DNA from: Phocaeicola_A sp963652075
Lineage (GTDB): Bacteria; Bacteroidota; Bacteroidia; Bacteroidales; Bacteroidaceae
DNA length: 22,138 nucleotides
Direction of reading: 5' to 3'
Assembly: GCA_963652075.1 (NCBI GenBank)
Contig: CAVJRQ010000048.1
Coordinates: 1-22,138 of the forward strand
The translations under genes were made by a program, and so were the position numbers. Below, piece by piece: positions 7,301 to 16,002 of this stretch. Positions within the stretch are counted from its first letter, which is position 1. Each line of letters opens with the position of its first letter. The notes beneath the pieces are model-generated. The model was not told the origin of the DNA, did no database searches, and saw only the letters and a list, made by a program, of their open reading frames with translations.

Positions 7301-7380
7301 CGTAAGTACTTACGATGGCTCACGTAAGTACTTACGTTGCCCGATGAAAGTACTTACGTTGGCTCATGTAAGTACTTACG
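7301..7380. repeat. Four-unit array of AAGTACTT palindromes, 22-bp period
   Basis: AAGTACTT starts at 7304, 7326, 7348 and 7370, each exactly 22 bp from the next. The first two units extend to the 14-bp palindrome CGTAAGTACTTACG. Linkers are related, for example ATGGCTCA, TTGCCCGATG and TTGGCTCATG. The array lies between the convergent 3' ends of the PepSY-type gene and the hybrid regulator gene. Positions 7326-7359 are identical, on the opposite strand, to 18552-18585. The rest of the 260-nt gap (7238-7497) shows nothing else I can support. Confidence 0.85.
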
Positions 7381-7497
7381 TTGGCAAGTGCAACCGCTTG
7401 CGTTGTCCGGGCGAACCGTTCCCCCAAAAAACGAAGTTACGTTAACTACTTCATGGGGCGAGGTCGAACGCTCCAGAGGAATAGATGGGTGCTCCGC

Positions 7498-10400
7498 TCA
7501 GAATCCGTTCCTCGAACGGCGGAGGTATTCCGTAGGCGACACCGAGTAGGCTTTCTTGAAACAGCGGCTGAAGTAGTGCGCGTCGTTGAATCCCACCCGG
7601 TTGGCTATCTCCGTAATGCTGTACTTGTTTTCCGCTATCATCTCCGCAGCCCGTTTTACGCGCATCTGCTGGACGAACTCGATGGGGGAGAGGCCGGTGA
7701 TGTTCTTTATCTTGGCATAGAAACTGGTTCGGCTCATGTAGAACTGCTTCACCAGCATGTCGATAGTCAGTTCGCTGTTACCCAGATTCTCTTCCGTCAA
7801 GGCAATCAGCTTGTTCATGAACAGCTTGTCCTGCTCGGACAGGTAATTCTCCGTCGGCTCTTCCTCCTTGGGCTGCGGATTGACGTTGAGCAGTTTCTTG
7901 CAATAGATGGCCTGTAGCTTACGACGCTGTTGCAGCAGATTCTCCACACGGGCTTTCAGATAAGTGGCACTGAAAGGTTTCGTGATGTAGTCGTCCGCAC
8001 CCTCTTTCAGTGCACTAAGCTGACTCTCGATGGCCGATTTTGCCGTGAGCAGGATGACGGGTATATGGCTGGTGGAGAGTTCGCTCTTCAGGTGACTCAG
8101 CAACTCCACGCCATCCATCACCGGCATCATCACGTCACTGATGATGAGGTCGGGCACTTTCTTGAGGGCGGTCGCCAGTCCGGCCTTTCCGTCGGAAGCC
8201 TCCAGAACTTGATATTGGTCACTGAAGATGTCGCACAGGAAGTGCCGCATGTCGTTGTTGTCCTCCACAATCAGCAGGGTGGGTATCTCCGGGATCTTAT
8301 TCGCCGGCTCTTCGGTCGTCTGTGTCAAGGGCTGTCCCGCGTGACTGTCGCGGTCCTGTACGATGATTTCCGTACCCGAAACATAATGCTCCTTGCCCAA
8401 CGGGAAGGTCAGACGGAAGGTGCTTCCCTTCTCCTCGTGACTGGTGAGTGTCACCGTGCCCCTGAGCAAGTCCACCAGCTCCTTGACGATGGAGAGGCCG
8501 ATTCCCGTGGAGGGATTGCCCGTGATGGACTTGTCCTTGTAACTGGTGAAGCGCGAGAAAACCTCGTGTTGCCAATGTTGCGGGATGCCGATACCCTCGT
8601 CGCAAACCTCGATGCAGTACTCTTTCTCGTCTTTGCTGAATCGAACCTCTATCCGTTTGCCCGATTCGGTAAACTTGAAAGCGTTGGAGAGCAGGTTGAA
8701 GAGAATCTTCTCCAACTTGTCCGAGTCTGTCCACACATAGCAGCGGTCAACGTCGTGAGTGAACGAGAACTGGATGTCGCGTTCCAGGGCCAATGCCTTG
8801 AAGTTGGTCATGACGCGCGAGATGAACGCGATGATGTCCAGTTCTTCCACCACTAACTTCATCTTGTGGCTCTGAATCTTGCGGAAGTCCAATATCTGGT
8901 TCACCAGCTTCAGAATGCCGTCCGTATTGCGCTTTATCAGCCGCAATTGTTCCTTGACGAAAGGCGGTACCTCTTTGTCTTGCAACAGGTTCTCGATGGG
9001 AGCTGTTATCAGCGTGAGCGGTGTGCGCAGGTCGTGCGAGATGTTGGTGAAGAACTGCAACTTGATGTCTGTCAGCTGCTGCTCTATATATACTTTGTTG
9101 CGCAACCGATAGAATGTGGAAATCACTTTGGCGGCAAAGAAACCGATGCCGGCGAGTAGCAGGAGATAGATAATCCATGCCAGCGGAGTCTCCCAGAAAG
9201 AGGGGAGAATCTCAATCTCCAATTTCCGCAGGTTGTCCACCCACACGCCGTCACCGTTGGTGGAGCGCACCAAGAGTGTGTACTTCCCGGTGGGGAGGTT
9301 GGTGTAAGTGACCGACCGTTGGCTGCCGGCCTGATGCCATTCGTTGTCGAATCCTTCGAGCTTGTAGGCGTATTGCACACTGTAGGGATGTGTCATCTCC
9401 AGTGCGGCGTAGCGTATGGTGAAGTAGTTCTCCTCGTGCGGAATGCGGATGCGCTGCATGTAGTCGATGTGCTTGGGCAGTATCTCGCTCTCCAACGGTT
9501 TGATGACACGGTCGCCCAACGTCAGCCGAGTGAAGATGAGCGAGGGCACGAAGTCGCTCTTGGCTATGTCGGACGGACGGAAGTGGAACAGACCCGTCAG
9601 GCTGACGAAGGCAATCTCCCCTTTGTCCGTGAAGATGGCTTCGCCCTCGTTGAACACTGGCTGGAATCCGATTTGGCTCTCGTCCCATTTGCTGAGCGTC
9701 TGTGTCTGCAGGTCGTAGCAACTCATGCCGCTACCGCAGGCCATCCACAGCTTCTTCTGATTGTCCTCTTGGATGGAGAAGACGATGTCGGACTGCAGTC
9801 CTTTGTCCGAGGTGTAGGTGGTGAAGGTGAGCAGGCTGTCCGTTTGCCACTCCGCCCGGCTGAATCCGCCGCCAAAGGAGGCAACGTAGATTTGGTCGTC
9901 CGAGGCATGATAGAGATACTGCACGTTGTTGCTGCCCAAACTGCTACTGTCGCCGGGGATGCGTTGATGCAGCCGGAAGCGGATGTCCTCCGGTTTGCCG
10001 ACCGGTCGACTGGCCGTGAGGATGCCGTTGGACGAGCCTATCCACAGGTGTCCTTTTTTGTCCGACGTGATGCTGTACACCTTGTCTCCCTCCTGTATGG
10101 GATAGCCTTTTAACTCATTACGGTAGTGGATGAAGCGAGGGTTCTGCGGGTCGCTCTCGTCCAAGTAGTTGAGTCCTCCTGCGTAGGCCCCTATCCACAG
10201 ACGGTGCTCCTTGTCCTCGTGGAGGGCATAGATTTGGTCGGAACTGATGCTGTAGGTGTTCTTGTCTTCGTATCGGAACTGTTTGATGTCGTAGCGGTTG
10301 GCCGCAACGGGGATTACCCGGAACAAACCTGCTCCCTTGGTGCCTATCCAAATGCGCCCTTTACTGTCTTGCTCAATGGCGTAGGCTATCCCCATGGTTG

Positions 10401-11868
10401 TGGATTCCAGGGGATTGGAAGTGATGCCGCCCTGGGGAGTAAGTTTGCCCACAAACTGGAAGTCGTCCGTATAGATGACGATTTCCCCCGACTTGTTGCC
10501 TGTCCAGATCTGTCCGTTACGGGTCTTGCAGATTGCCCGGAAGGTATTCTCCTCCGGCTTGGCGGAGCTGTTGCGGTTGAGTAGGGTACGGTGGTACTGT
10601 GGGTTACGGGGCGAAATCTTTCCTGTCCACCGTGAGGTGGAAACCCACAGATTGTTCTGCGTGTCGCAGTAGAACCGGTAGTGGCTGTCCGAGGAATTCC
10701 ATCCCAGTTCCTTGTTCAGATCGGTGAACGGAACCAATTCCCCCCGCTTGAAATAGGCCAGTTCGCCAAAGTAAGGATAGACCCATTCATTGCCAATCTT
10801 ATCCTCTAATATCCTTAGTCCGAAAGCCTCGCGTGAGTTCTTCTTCCCGCTCTTGAAGGGGATGTGGCGGAACGTGCGATCCTTCAGGCTGAACAGGGTG
10901 AGCGAGAGCGAAGACGTTTCCAACCACACCAGCCCGTTGCGGTCGATGTACATGTTGCGTATGCCTCGTTTCGTCGGGTCTGCCCCCGGGTTGGGGTAGT
11001 GGTCCAGTCGTCCGGCACCGTCCTTCACGAAGAACCCGTCGTTGGCGGTGGCGTAGACCAGTAGGGAGTCGAACCGTAGGATGGACTTTACCTTCGACTG
11101 GACATCGACACGCTCGGTGAAGAACTGTTGCTTGTTTTTGCTGTAATGCCACACCTCGCCATTGTCGGCCCCCAGCAACACCTCGTTGTTCGTCTCGCAA
11201 TAGCAGTGGAATCCTTTGTCCTCACTTCCGCGGATGCGCCGCACCTTGTTCTCGCCTTTCGACAACAGGTAGAGGCCGCTCTGCGTGGCAAGAATCCACT
11301 CGTTGCCGAGTGCGTCCTCGTGTATGCTGATATATTCCGAGCGTGGGTCGCCGTCGCTTTGGAACAGGAAGTCCTGGTCTGCGCGGTGAGTCAGCGAATC
11401 TACGGTCATGCGGACAGTACGGTTGTTGCCGTTATTTATCCAGACGTGCCCGTTGCCGAAGCACTGCATCGTCTTGGCGGTGAAGCCGTCCGGAGTAGAC
11501 ACGGCCTCGAAGGATTCCGTTTCCGGATTGAAGCGGCTCACCTTGCCGTCGTAGCAAACCACCCAGATGTATCCGACGCAATCCTCGTCGACATGAATCA
11601 AGCGGTTGTTGGACAACTCTACCTTGTCGCCCGGATGTGACTTGTAGTTCTGGAAGTTGTACCCGTCGAACTTGGTCAGTCCGTCCCATGTGGAGAGCCA
11701 CATGAATCCCTTGTGGTCTTGTATGATGCTGGTGGAGGTGTTCTGCGTCAGCTCTTTGTTGGGCGAGTAAGAGGTGATGGTATAGCCGGACTGCGCCTTC
11801 GCTTGGGTGAGTGCGAACGTCACGGCGCAGAGCAGTGACAGCAGTTGTATGGACAGCCTCTTTCGCAT
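7498..11868 (-). CDS. Hybrid two-component system regulator (HTCS), kinase to AraC in one chain
   Basis: This 1456-residue protein senses a periplasmic ligand and controls transcription in one polypeptide. A signal peptide (1-25) is followed by two beta-propeller-like sets of regulator-propeller repeats (about 30-770, with repeats such as GFMWLSTWDGL and GRIWIGTKGAG). A Y_Y_Y domain (about 810-880) leads to a membrane helix (about 896-916). The HisKA phosphoacceptor is His945 in SHDLRTP. The ATPase domain follows, with NLLSNAFKF near 1056 and GIGLSIVKE near 1120. The receiver domain (about 1192-1305) has its phosphorylatable Asp1245 in DVMMP. An AraC helix-turn-helix region ends the protein (about 1355-1456). 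All catalytic residues checked are present. Unlike most family members it is not beside susC/susD-like or glycosidase genes; it follows topB by 6 nt. The ligand is unknown. Confidence 0.95.
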   Translation of the reverse strand: MRKRLSIQLLSLLCAVTFALTQAKAQSGYTITSYSPNKELTQNTSTSIIQDHKGFMWLSTWDGLTKFDGYNFQNYKSHPGDKVELSNNRLIHVDEDCVGYIWVVCYDGKVSRFNPETESFEAVSTPDGFTAKTMQCFGNGHVWINNGNNRTVRMTVDSLTHRADQDFLFQSDGDPRSEYISIHEDALGNEWILATQSGLYLLSKGENKVRRIRGSEDKGFHCYCETNNEVLLGADNGEVWHYSKNKQQFFTERVDVQSKVKSILRFDSLLVYATANDGFFVKDGAGRLDHYPNPGADPTKRGIRNMYIDRNGLVWLETSSLSLTLFSLKDRTFRHIPFKSGKKNSREAFGLRILEDKIGNEWVYPYFGELAYFKRGELVPFTDLNKELGWNSSDSHYRFYCDTQNNLWVSTSRWTGKISPRNPQYHRTLLNRNSSAKPEENTFRAICKTRNGQIWTGNKSGEIVIYTDDFQFVGKLTPQGGITSNPLESTTMGIAYAIEQDSKGRIWIGTKGAGLFRVIPVAANRYDIKQFRYEDKNTYSISSDQIYALHEDKEHRLWIGAYAGGLNYLDESDPQNPRFIHYRNELKGYPIQEGDKVYSITSDKKGHLWIGSSNGILTASRPVGKPEDIRFRLHQRIPGDSSSLGSNNVQYLYHASDDQIYVASFGGGFSRAEWQTDSLLTFTTYTSDKGLQSDIVFSIQEDNQKKLWMACGSGMSCYDLQTQTLSKWDESQIGFQPVFNEGEAIFTDKGEIAFVSLTGLFHFRPSDIAKSDFVPSLIFTRLTLGDRVIKPLESEILPKHIDYMQRIRIPHEENYFTIRYAALEMTHPYSVQYAYKLEGFDNEWHQAGSQRSVTYTNLPTGKYTLLVRSTNGDGVWVDNLRKLEIEILPSFWETPLAWIIYLLLLAGIGFFAAKVISTFYRLRNKVYIEQQLTDIKLQFFTNISHDLRTPLTLITAPIENLLQDKEVPPFVKEQLRLIKRNTDGILKLVNQILDFRKIQSHKMKLVVEELDIIAFISRVMTNFKALALERDIQFSFTHDVDRCYVWTDSDKLEKILFNLLSNAFKFTESGKRIEVRFSKDEKEYCIEVCDEGIGIPQHWQHEVFSRFTSYKDKSITGNPSTGIGLSIVKELVDLLRGTVTLTSHEEKGSTFRLTFPLGKEHYVSGTEIIVQDRDSHAGQPLTQTTEEPANKIPEIPTLLIVEDNNDMRHFLCDIFSDQYQVLEASDGKAGLATALKKVPDLIISDVMMPVMDGVELLSHLKSELSTSHIPVILLTAKSAIESQLSALKEGADDYITKPFSATYLKARVENLLQQRRKLQAIYCKKLLNVNPQPKEEEPTENYLSEQDKLFMNKLIALTEENLGNSELTIDMLVKQFYMSRTSFYAKIKNITGLSPIEFVQQMRVKRAAEMIAENKYSITEIANRVGFNDAHYFSRCFKKAYSVSPTEYLRRSRNGF

Positions 11869-11874
11869 AGCTTT

Positions 11875-13971
11875 CTAATTTTCTTTGGTTGGTTTGCTTG
11901 TGAACGGTACCCGATAGGTACATCCGTTGCGCCATTCCGAACAACCGTAGGCCGTGTTCCCTTTCAGAAGGGTGCCTTTGCCGCAGAGTGGGCAAGGCTT
12001 GCCGGTCAGGTCTTCCTCGGGAGCGGACTGGTTCTCATTCCTTCGGGGCGTTTTCTCCCTTCGGACTTTCTCTTCCCTTTGGGTCGTTTCCCTGTTTGGG
12101 GCAGTTCCCTTCTTTTGGGCTGTGCTCCTCTTTGCGCGGGGCGTGCTTTTGGCTTTCGGCGCAGGCTCTTCGGGCTGCACCGTTATCCGCCGGTTGGTGT
12201 TGTCGCTCAGCACCTGTTGAACCAGATCGCGTACCATCTGCTTCAACTCTTCGAGGAAGGTGCGCGCGTCGTAGCTTTTCTTCTCTATCTCGCGCAACTT
12301 CTTCTCCCAGATGCCCGTCAGTTCGGCGGACTTCAGCAGCTCCTCGTGTATCAGTTGTATCAGTTCGATGCCCGTGTCCGTGGCAATCAGGTTCTTGCGC
12401 TCCTTGCGTATGTAGTGCCGCTTGAACAGGGTCTCTATGATGGCGGCGCGCGTGGAGGGGCGACCTATGCCGTTCTCCTTCAGTGCGTCACGTAACTCCT
12501 CGTTCTCCACCGATTTGCCGGCGGTCTCCATGGCGCGCAGCAACGTGGCTTCCGTGTAGGGTTTGGGCGGTTGGGTCCACTTCTCGCTCAAGTCCGGTGT
12601 GTGCGGTCCGCTCTCACCCACGGTAAAGAGGGGAAGAACGCGTTCCTCGTCACCGCTTTTCTCGTTATCCTTCTCCTCGGCGGCATCCTTTTGGTAGAGC
12701 ACACGCCATCCCGGTTCCAGAATCTGTTTGCCCGTTACCTTAAACTCTATCTCTTCCACCTTGCCCAGCACGGTCGTGGTGGAGAACTTGCAGTCGGGAT
12801 AGAAGGCGGAGATGAAACGTCGTGCCACAAGGTCGTACACCCTGCGTTCCATGTCCGTCAGGTTTTGCGGGTAGACCCCCGTGGGGATGATGGCGTGGTG
12901 GTCTGTCACCTTCGTGTTGTCGAACACCTTCTTCGACTTCGGCAGTTTCTTGCCTGCCAACGGTGCCGTGTAGACGGCATAGTCCTTGAGTCCCGCCAGG
13001 ATGCCGGGGCATTTCGGGTAGATATCGTCGCTCAGGAACGTGGTGTCCACACGCGGATAGGTGGTGTATTTCTTTTCGTATAGAGATTGGATGAGGCGCA
13101 GTGTGTCGTCGGCGGAGTAGGCGAACTTCTTGTTGCACTCCACCTGTAGCGACGTGAGGTCGAACAGTCGGGGCGGTGCTTCCGTACCCTTCTTGGCCGA
13201 CACGTCCGTGATGGTGAACGGATGCTGTTTCACTGTCTCCAGAAACTGCTCGCCCTCCTCTTTGCTGGTGAACCTTCCTTTTGTGGCGGCGAACGTCGTG
13301 TCGCGGTACGTGGTCTTCAGTTCCCAGTAAGGCTCCGGCTTGAAGTTCCGTATCTCCAATTGTCGGTTTACGATCAGTGCCAGCGTAGGGGTCTGCACGC
13401 GTCCAATGGAGAGCACCTGTCGGTTCTGTCCGTACTTCAGCGTGTAGAGGCGTGTGGCGTTCATCCCCAAGGTCCAGTCGCCGATGGCTCGTGACAGTCC
13501 AGCCTCATAGAGCGACTGGAACTCCGACTGGTCTTTCAGGTGCGCAAACCCTTCGCGTATGGATTCTTCCGTCAGCGATGAAATCCAGAGCCGCTTCACG
13601 GGGCACTTGGCTCCCGCCTTCTGCATCACCCAACGCTGAATGAGCTCTCCTTCCTGTCCGGCATCGCCGCAGTTGATGATGCCGTCCGCCTGCTGCATCA
13701 GCCGTTCAATGATTTTGAACTGTTTCTCTATGCCGCTGTCCGCTATCAGCTTGATGCCGAAGCGCGGCGGAATCATAGGCAGGCTGCCGAGCGACCATCG
13801 CTTCCACGTTGGCGTGTATTCATGCGGCTCCTTCAGGGTACACAAATGACCGAAAGTCCATGTCACCTGGTATCCGTTCCCTTCGATGTATCCTTCGTGC
13901 CGCGACTTGGCACCCAGCACATCCGCTATGTCCTTCGCTACACTCGGTTTCTCGGCAATGCAAACTATCAT
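11875..13971 (-). CDS. topB: DNA topoisomerase III (type IA)
   Basis: This 698-residue type IA topoisomerase relaxes negative supercoils and decatenates DNA through a transient 5'-phosphotyrosine link. The TOPRIM domain is N-terminal (IAEKPSVAKDIADVLG; acidic GDAGQEGELI near residue 100). The conserved SIGRVQTPTLAL motif follows, and the nucleophile is Tyr305 in TTYPRVDTTFL. After a lysine/arginine-rich linker (about 600-650) there is one zinc ribbon with CPLC and two later GC pairs. Size and motifs fit the Bacteroidota TopB group, which also includes plasmid- and conjugative-element-borne copies. Here no transfer genes are nearby and the neighbours are ordinary housekeeping genes, so a chromosomal copy is likelier. 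It lies 30 nt after the small acidic protein gene. Confidence 0.93.
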   Translation of the reverse strand: MIVCIAEKPSVAKDIADVLGAKSRHEGYIEGNGYQVTWTFGHLCTLKEPHEYTPTWKRWSLGSLPMIPPRFGIKLIADSGIEKQFKIIERLMQQADGIINCGDAGQEGELIQRWVMQKAGAKCPVKRLWISSLTEESIREGFAHLKDQSEFQSLYEAGLSRAIGDWTLGMNATRLYTLKYGQNRQVLSIGRVQTPTLALIVNRQLEIRNFKPEPYWELKTTYRDTTFAATKGRFTSKEEGEQFLETVKQHPFTITDVSAKKGTEAPPRLFDLTSLQVECNKKFAYSADDTLRLIQSLYEKKYTTYPRVDTTFLSDDIYPKCPGILAGLKDYAVYTAPLAGKKLPKSKKVFDNTKVTDHHAIIPTGVYPQNLTDMERRVYDLVARRFISAFYPDCKFSTTTVLGKVEEIEFKVTGKQILEPGWRVLYQKDAAEEKDNEKSGDEERVLPLFTVGESGPHTPDLSEKWTQPPKPYTEATLLRAMETAGKSVENEELRDALKENGIGRPSTRAAIIETLFKRHYIRKERKNLIATDTGIELIQLIHEELLKSAELTGIWEKKLREIEKKSYDARTFLEELKQMVRDLVQQVLSDNTNRRITVQPEEPAPKAKSTPRAKRSTAQKKGTAPNRETTQREEKVRREKTPRRNENQSAPEEDLTGKPCPLCGKGTLLKGNTAYGCSEWRNGCTYRVPFTSKPTKEN

Positions 13972-14001
13972 TCCGTACTTTGTTTTGTCTCAAGTCTGTT
14001 A

Positions 14002-14337
14002 CTATTCCACTTGACCGATGGAATTGCCGTACTCCATTTCGCCCTGAACGACGAAGAGAATCTCCTCGGGGTCGTAGTCGCCCATCTTGTCCTTCTTCGC
14101 CTCCTTCACGATGTACTTCACAATCTCATCCTGGTCGATGTCGATGTATCCGTCCTTGTCCGGTGCGGCATCCAGACATCCGCTTGTGGTGTAGTAGTCC
14201 ACAATCACGTCCAGAAAATAGTAAAGCTCGTCATCGGAGAATTTCTCTTTCAAGTCCTGCGGTAGGTAATTCTTTATAAACTCAATGGTCTTCTCGTCGT
14301 CTTCGTCCTCCAAGAGGAATTCGTCATTTTCTGCCAT
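14002..14337 (-). CDS. Conserved small acidic protein of unknown function
   Basis: This 111-residue protein is strongly acidic (FLLEDEDDEKTIEF at the N-terminus) and predicted to be mostly helical, with no signal peptide, membrane helix or cysteine pair. The stretch DAAPDKDGYIDIDQDEI looks superficially like a calcium-binding EF-hand loop (spacing D-x-D-x-Y-x-D), but I do not regard this as shown. It sits 30 nt upstream of topB on the same strand, so the two are probably co-transcribed. No promoter consensus is seen just upstream; a terminator for trxA is found there instead. I do not recognise a characterised family. Confidence 0.7.
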   Translation of the reverse strand: MAENDEFLLEDEDDEKTIEFIKNYLPQDLKEKFSDDELYYFLDVIVDYYTTSGCLDAAPDKDGYIDIDQDEIVKYIVKEAKKDKMGDYDPEEILFVVQGEMEYGNSIGQVE

Positions 14338-14390
14338 AGCTGTAATTTGTTAGTAGTCCCGTCCCGGTGGTGCCGGTCAGGGGGCTGTGG

Positions 14391-14422
14391 ATAAAAAGCA
14401 AAGCGAAGAACCCTTGCTTCGC
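14391..14422 (-). terminator. Intrinsic terminator after trxA
   Basis: On the minus strand, GCGAAG and CTTCGC (14403-14408 and 14417-14422) form a stem with an 8-nt loop, followed by TTTGCTTTTTA. It lies about 70 nt past the trxA stop codon and before the small acidic protein gene, so it would separate the two transcripts. Confidence 0.6.
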
Positions 14423-14490
14423 GTGGCTTGCGCGCCGCTCAACGGATACTTCGCCTTGTATGTTCTCTGATAGAACCGGGAACGGGAGGA

Positions 14491-14805
14491 TTAGAGCAGA
14501 GCCTTAATCTTCTCCTCGAAAGTGGCTTTGGGAGCGGCACCCACTTGTTTGTCCACCAGTTCGCCGTTCTTGATAAACAGTACGGTAGGGATGTTGCGTA
14601 CGCCGAACTTGCCGGGCAGCGCGTCATTCTCGTCCACGTTGCACTTGCCGATTGTCACCTGTCCTGCGTACTGCTCTGCCAACGCTTCGATGTCCGGACC
14701 GATTTTCTTGCAAGGACCACACCAAGTAGCCCAAAAGTCTACTACTACAGGCTTGCCTTCAGCAATCAAAGCCTCGAAGTTAGCGTCTGTGATTTCTAAT
14801 GCCAT
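14491..14805 (-). CDS. trxA: Thioredoxin
   Basis: This 104-residue protein is a complete classical thioredoxin, a cytoplasmic dithiol-disulfide carrier that reduces enzymes such as ribonucleotide reductase and repairs oxidised proteins. The active site Trp-Cys-Gly-Pro-Cys-Lys has its cysteines at 29 and 32. The buried acid (Asp23 in VVVDFWA), the cis-proline loop (RNIPTVLF) and the C-terminal glycine region (VGAAPKATFEEKI) are in their usual places. There is no signal peptide. It is a single gene with its own strong promoter (14919-14948), a leader of about 105 nt carrying a long stem-loop, and a downstream intrinsic terminator. Confidence 0.97.
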   Translation of the reverse strand: MALEITDANFEALIAEGKPVVVDFWATWCGPCKKIGPDIEALAEQYAGQVTIGKCNVDENDALPGKFGVRNIPTVLFIKNGELVDKQVGAAPKATFEEKIKALL

Positions 14806-14843
14806 AATATCAAGTTTTTAAAAAGTTTGTTTTCTGTTTCAGT

Positions 14844-14878
14844 CCCTTACGTTGCTTTCATAATGAAAGCGACAAGGG
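14844..14878 (-). promoter_or_regulatory. Long stem-loop in the trxA leader
   Basis: CCCTT at 14844-14848 pairs with AAGGG at 14874-14878, and GTTGCTTTCAT pairs with ATGAAAGCGAC, leaving a 2-nt bulge and a minimal loop. In total about 16 pairs form within a leader of about 105 nt, around 40 nt before the start codon. It is not followed by a T-tract, so it is not a simple terminator. A role in mRNA stability or as a regulator site is possible. Confidence 0.45.
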
Positions 14879-14918
14879 TGGGAATCGCGGCTGTCAACGC
14901 CTCGCCACTTGCCCCGTG

Positions 14919-14948
14919 CAAAGGTAGAACAAATCTCCGAAAAACAAA
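14919..14948 (-). promoter_or_regulatory. trxA promoter
   Basis: On the minus strand a -33 TTTG (14945-14948) is followed after 18 bp by TACCTTTG (14919-14926), a perfect Bacteroides -7 box. The transcript would start near 14912. Confidence 0.7.
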
Positions 14949-14996
14949 ACTCCTTATCGGGAATTAAAGCTTTTTGGAATAATTAATCAAGAAAAC

Positions 14997-15028
14997 CTTG
15001 CGTGTCTCGGAAACTTTGCTTACCCTTG
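14997..15028 (+). promoter_or_regulatory. Candidate promoter of the DUF3737/PatB unit
   Basis: CTTG (14997-15000) and TACCCTTG (15021-15028) are separated by 20 bp; each differs from the Bacteroides consensus (TTTG, TAnnTTTG) by one base. Transcription from about 15035 would rule out an upstream ATG at 14998 and agrees with the start chosen at 15127. Confidence 0.4.
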
Positions 15029-15126
15029 CCGAATTATCATTAACCCGTGAATTATGGCAAAAGAAATCGAAGGCAAGGTTGTTGGTGCAACGTTGGGTGA
15101 TTTCAAGGCTTAAAACAATAGTCCAA

Positions 15127-15993
15127 ATGAAACTGATTAAAGATACTGAATTCGGGGGCGAGCGTCCCTTGTTCGAGTCCCATGATCTCCGTCTGGAGAA
15201 TGTAATAATCCGCGCCGGTGAATCGGCCATCAAAGAGTGTAGCAACATAGAAGCCGTTGATTGCCGTTTCGAGGGTAACTATCCCTTCTGGCATGTACAC
15301 GGTTTCAAAATCGACCGTTGCTATTTCGATGTCGGAGGGCGTTCGGCCTTGTGGTACTCCGACCATCTGAGGATGACCGACACGGTTATCGATGCGCCGA
15401 AAATGTTCCGTGAGATGGACGAGATAGACCTGGAGAATGTAACGATGAACGATGCCGACGAAGTGTTCTGGCGTTGCAACGGCATCCGCGCCAAGAACCT
15501 CACGCTGCATGGCGGCACCTATCCTTTCATGTTCAGCAACGACATCTACGTGGACGGATTGGAGAGCGATAGCAAGTATGTGTTCCAGTATGTAAGGAAT
15601 GTGGAAATCCATCGTGCCAGAATCACAACGAAGGATGCCCTTTGGGAAGCTGAGAATGTGACCGTCTACGATTCCGAACTCAACGGCGAGTATCTCGGCT
15701 GGCACTCAAGAAACCTGCGTCTGGTGAACTGTCATATCACCGGTGAGCAGCCGCTCTGCTACGCTCACGACCTCATACTGGAGAACTGCACCTTCGGGGC
15801 GGACTGTGACCGAGCGTTCGAGTACAGCACGTTGCAGGCGGATATCAGCGGAACCATCACGAACATCAAGAACCCGATGTCGGGACGAATCGTGGCGGAT
15901 GGATACGGATCCGTCACCATAGACGAGAACATCAAGGCTCCTGCCGACTGTGAAATCCTCCTCCGGGACGGGCGTACTTGTTTCACCGATTAA
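15127..15993 (+). CDS. DUF3737 family protein (right-handed beta-helix fold)
   Basis: This 288-residue protein belongs to the DUF3737 family, recognised by its opening KDTEFGGERPLFESHDLRLE and by a long run of short, regularly spaced strand repeats rich in Asn, Cys and Asp (SNIEAVDCRFEGNYPFWHV and later equivalents), typical of a pectate-lyase-like beta-helix. The open frame extends upstream to 14998, but the added residues do not resemble the family and would cover the candidate promoter, so the ATG at 15127 is chosen. It has no signal peptide. The next gene, a PLP-dependent C-S lyase-like enzyme, begins 9 nt after its stop, so they probably form one unit. The biochemical role of DUF3737 is not established. 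Confidence 0.88.
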   Translation: MKLIKDTEFGGERPLFESHDLRLENVIIRAGESAIKECSNIEAVDCRFEGNYPFWHVHGFKIDRCYFDVGGRSALWYSDHLRMTDTVIDAPKMFREMDEIDLENVTMNDADEVFWRCNGIRAKNLTLHGGTYPFMFSNDIYVDGLESDSKYVFQYVRNVEIHRARITTKDALWEAENVTVYDSELNGEYLGWHSRNLRLVNCHITGEQPLCYAHDLILENCTFGADCDRAFEYSTLQADISGTITNIKNPMSGRIVADGYGSVTIDENIKAPADCEILLRDGRTCFTD

Positions 15994-16002
15994 GCAGAGG
16001 AT

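Noticed and set aside
7301..7380. CRISPR-like repeat array
   Set aside because: The period is 22 bp, spacers would be far too short and are related to each other, and no cas genes are present.
7930..8856. 308-codon open frame on the plus strand opposite the hybrid regulator gene
   Set aside because: The opposite strand encodes an intact kinase and receiver domain with all motifs; the plus frame is a by-product of codon bias. The same holds for 9319-10113.
11875..13971. topB as a sign of an integrated conjugative element
   Set aside because: Topoisomerase III is common on such elements in Bacteroides, but no relaxase, tra genes, integrase or attachment site is seen here, and trxA and housekeeping-type genes surround it.
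14998..15126. Upstream extension of the DUF3737 frame to an ATG at 14998
   Set aside because: The added 43 residues do not resemble the family and would overlap the candidate promoter; the family's typical N-terminus starts at 15127.
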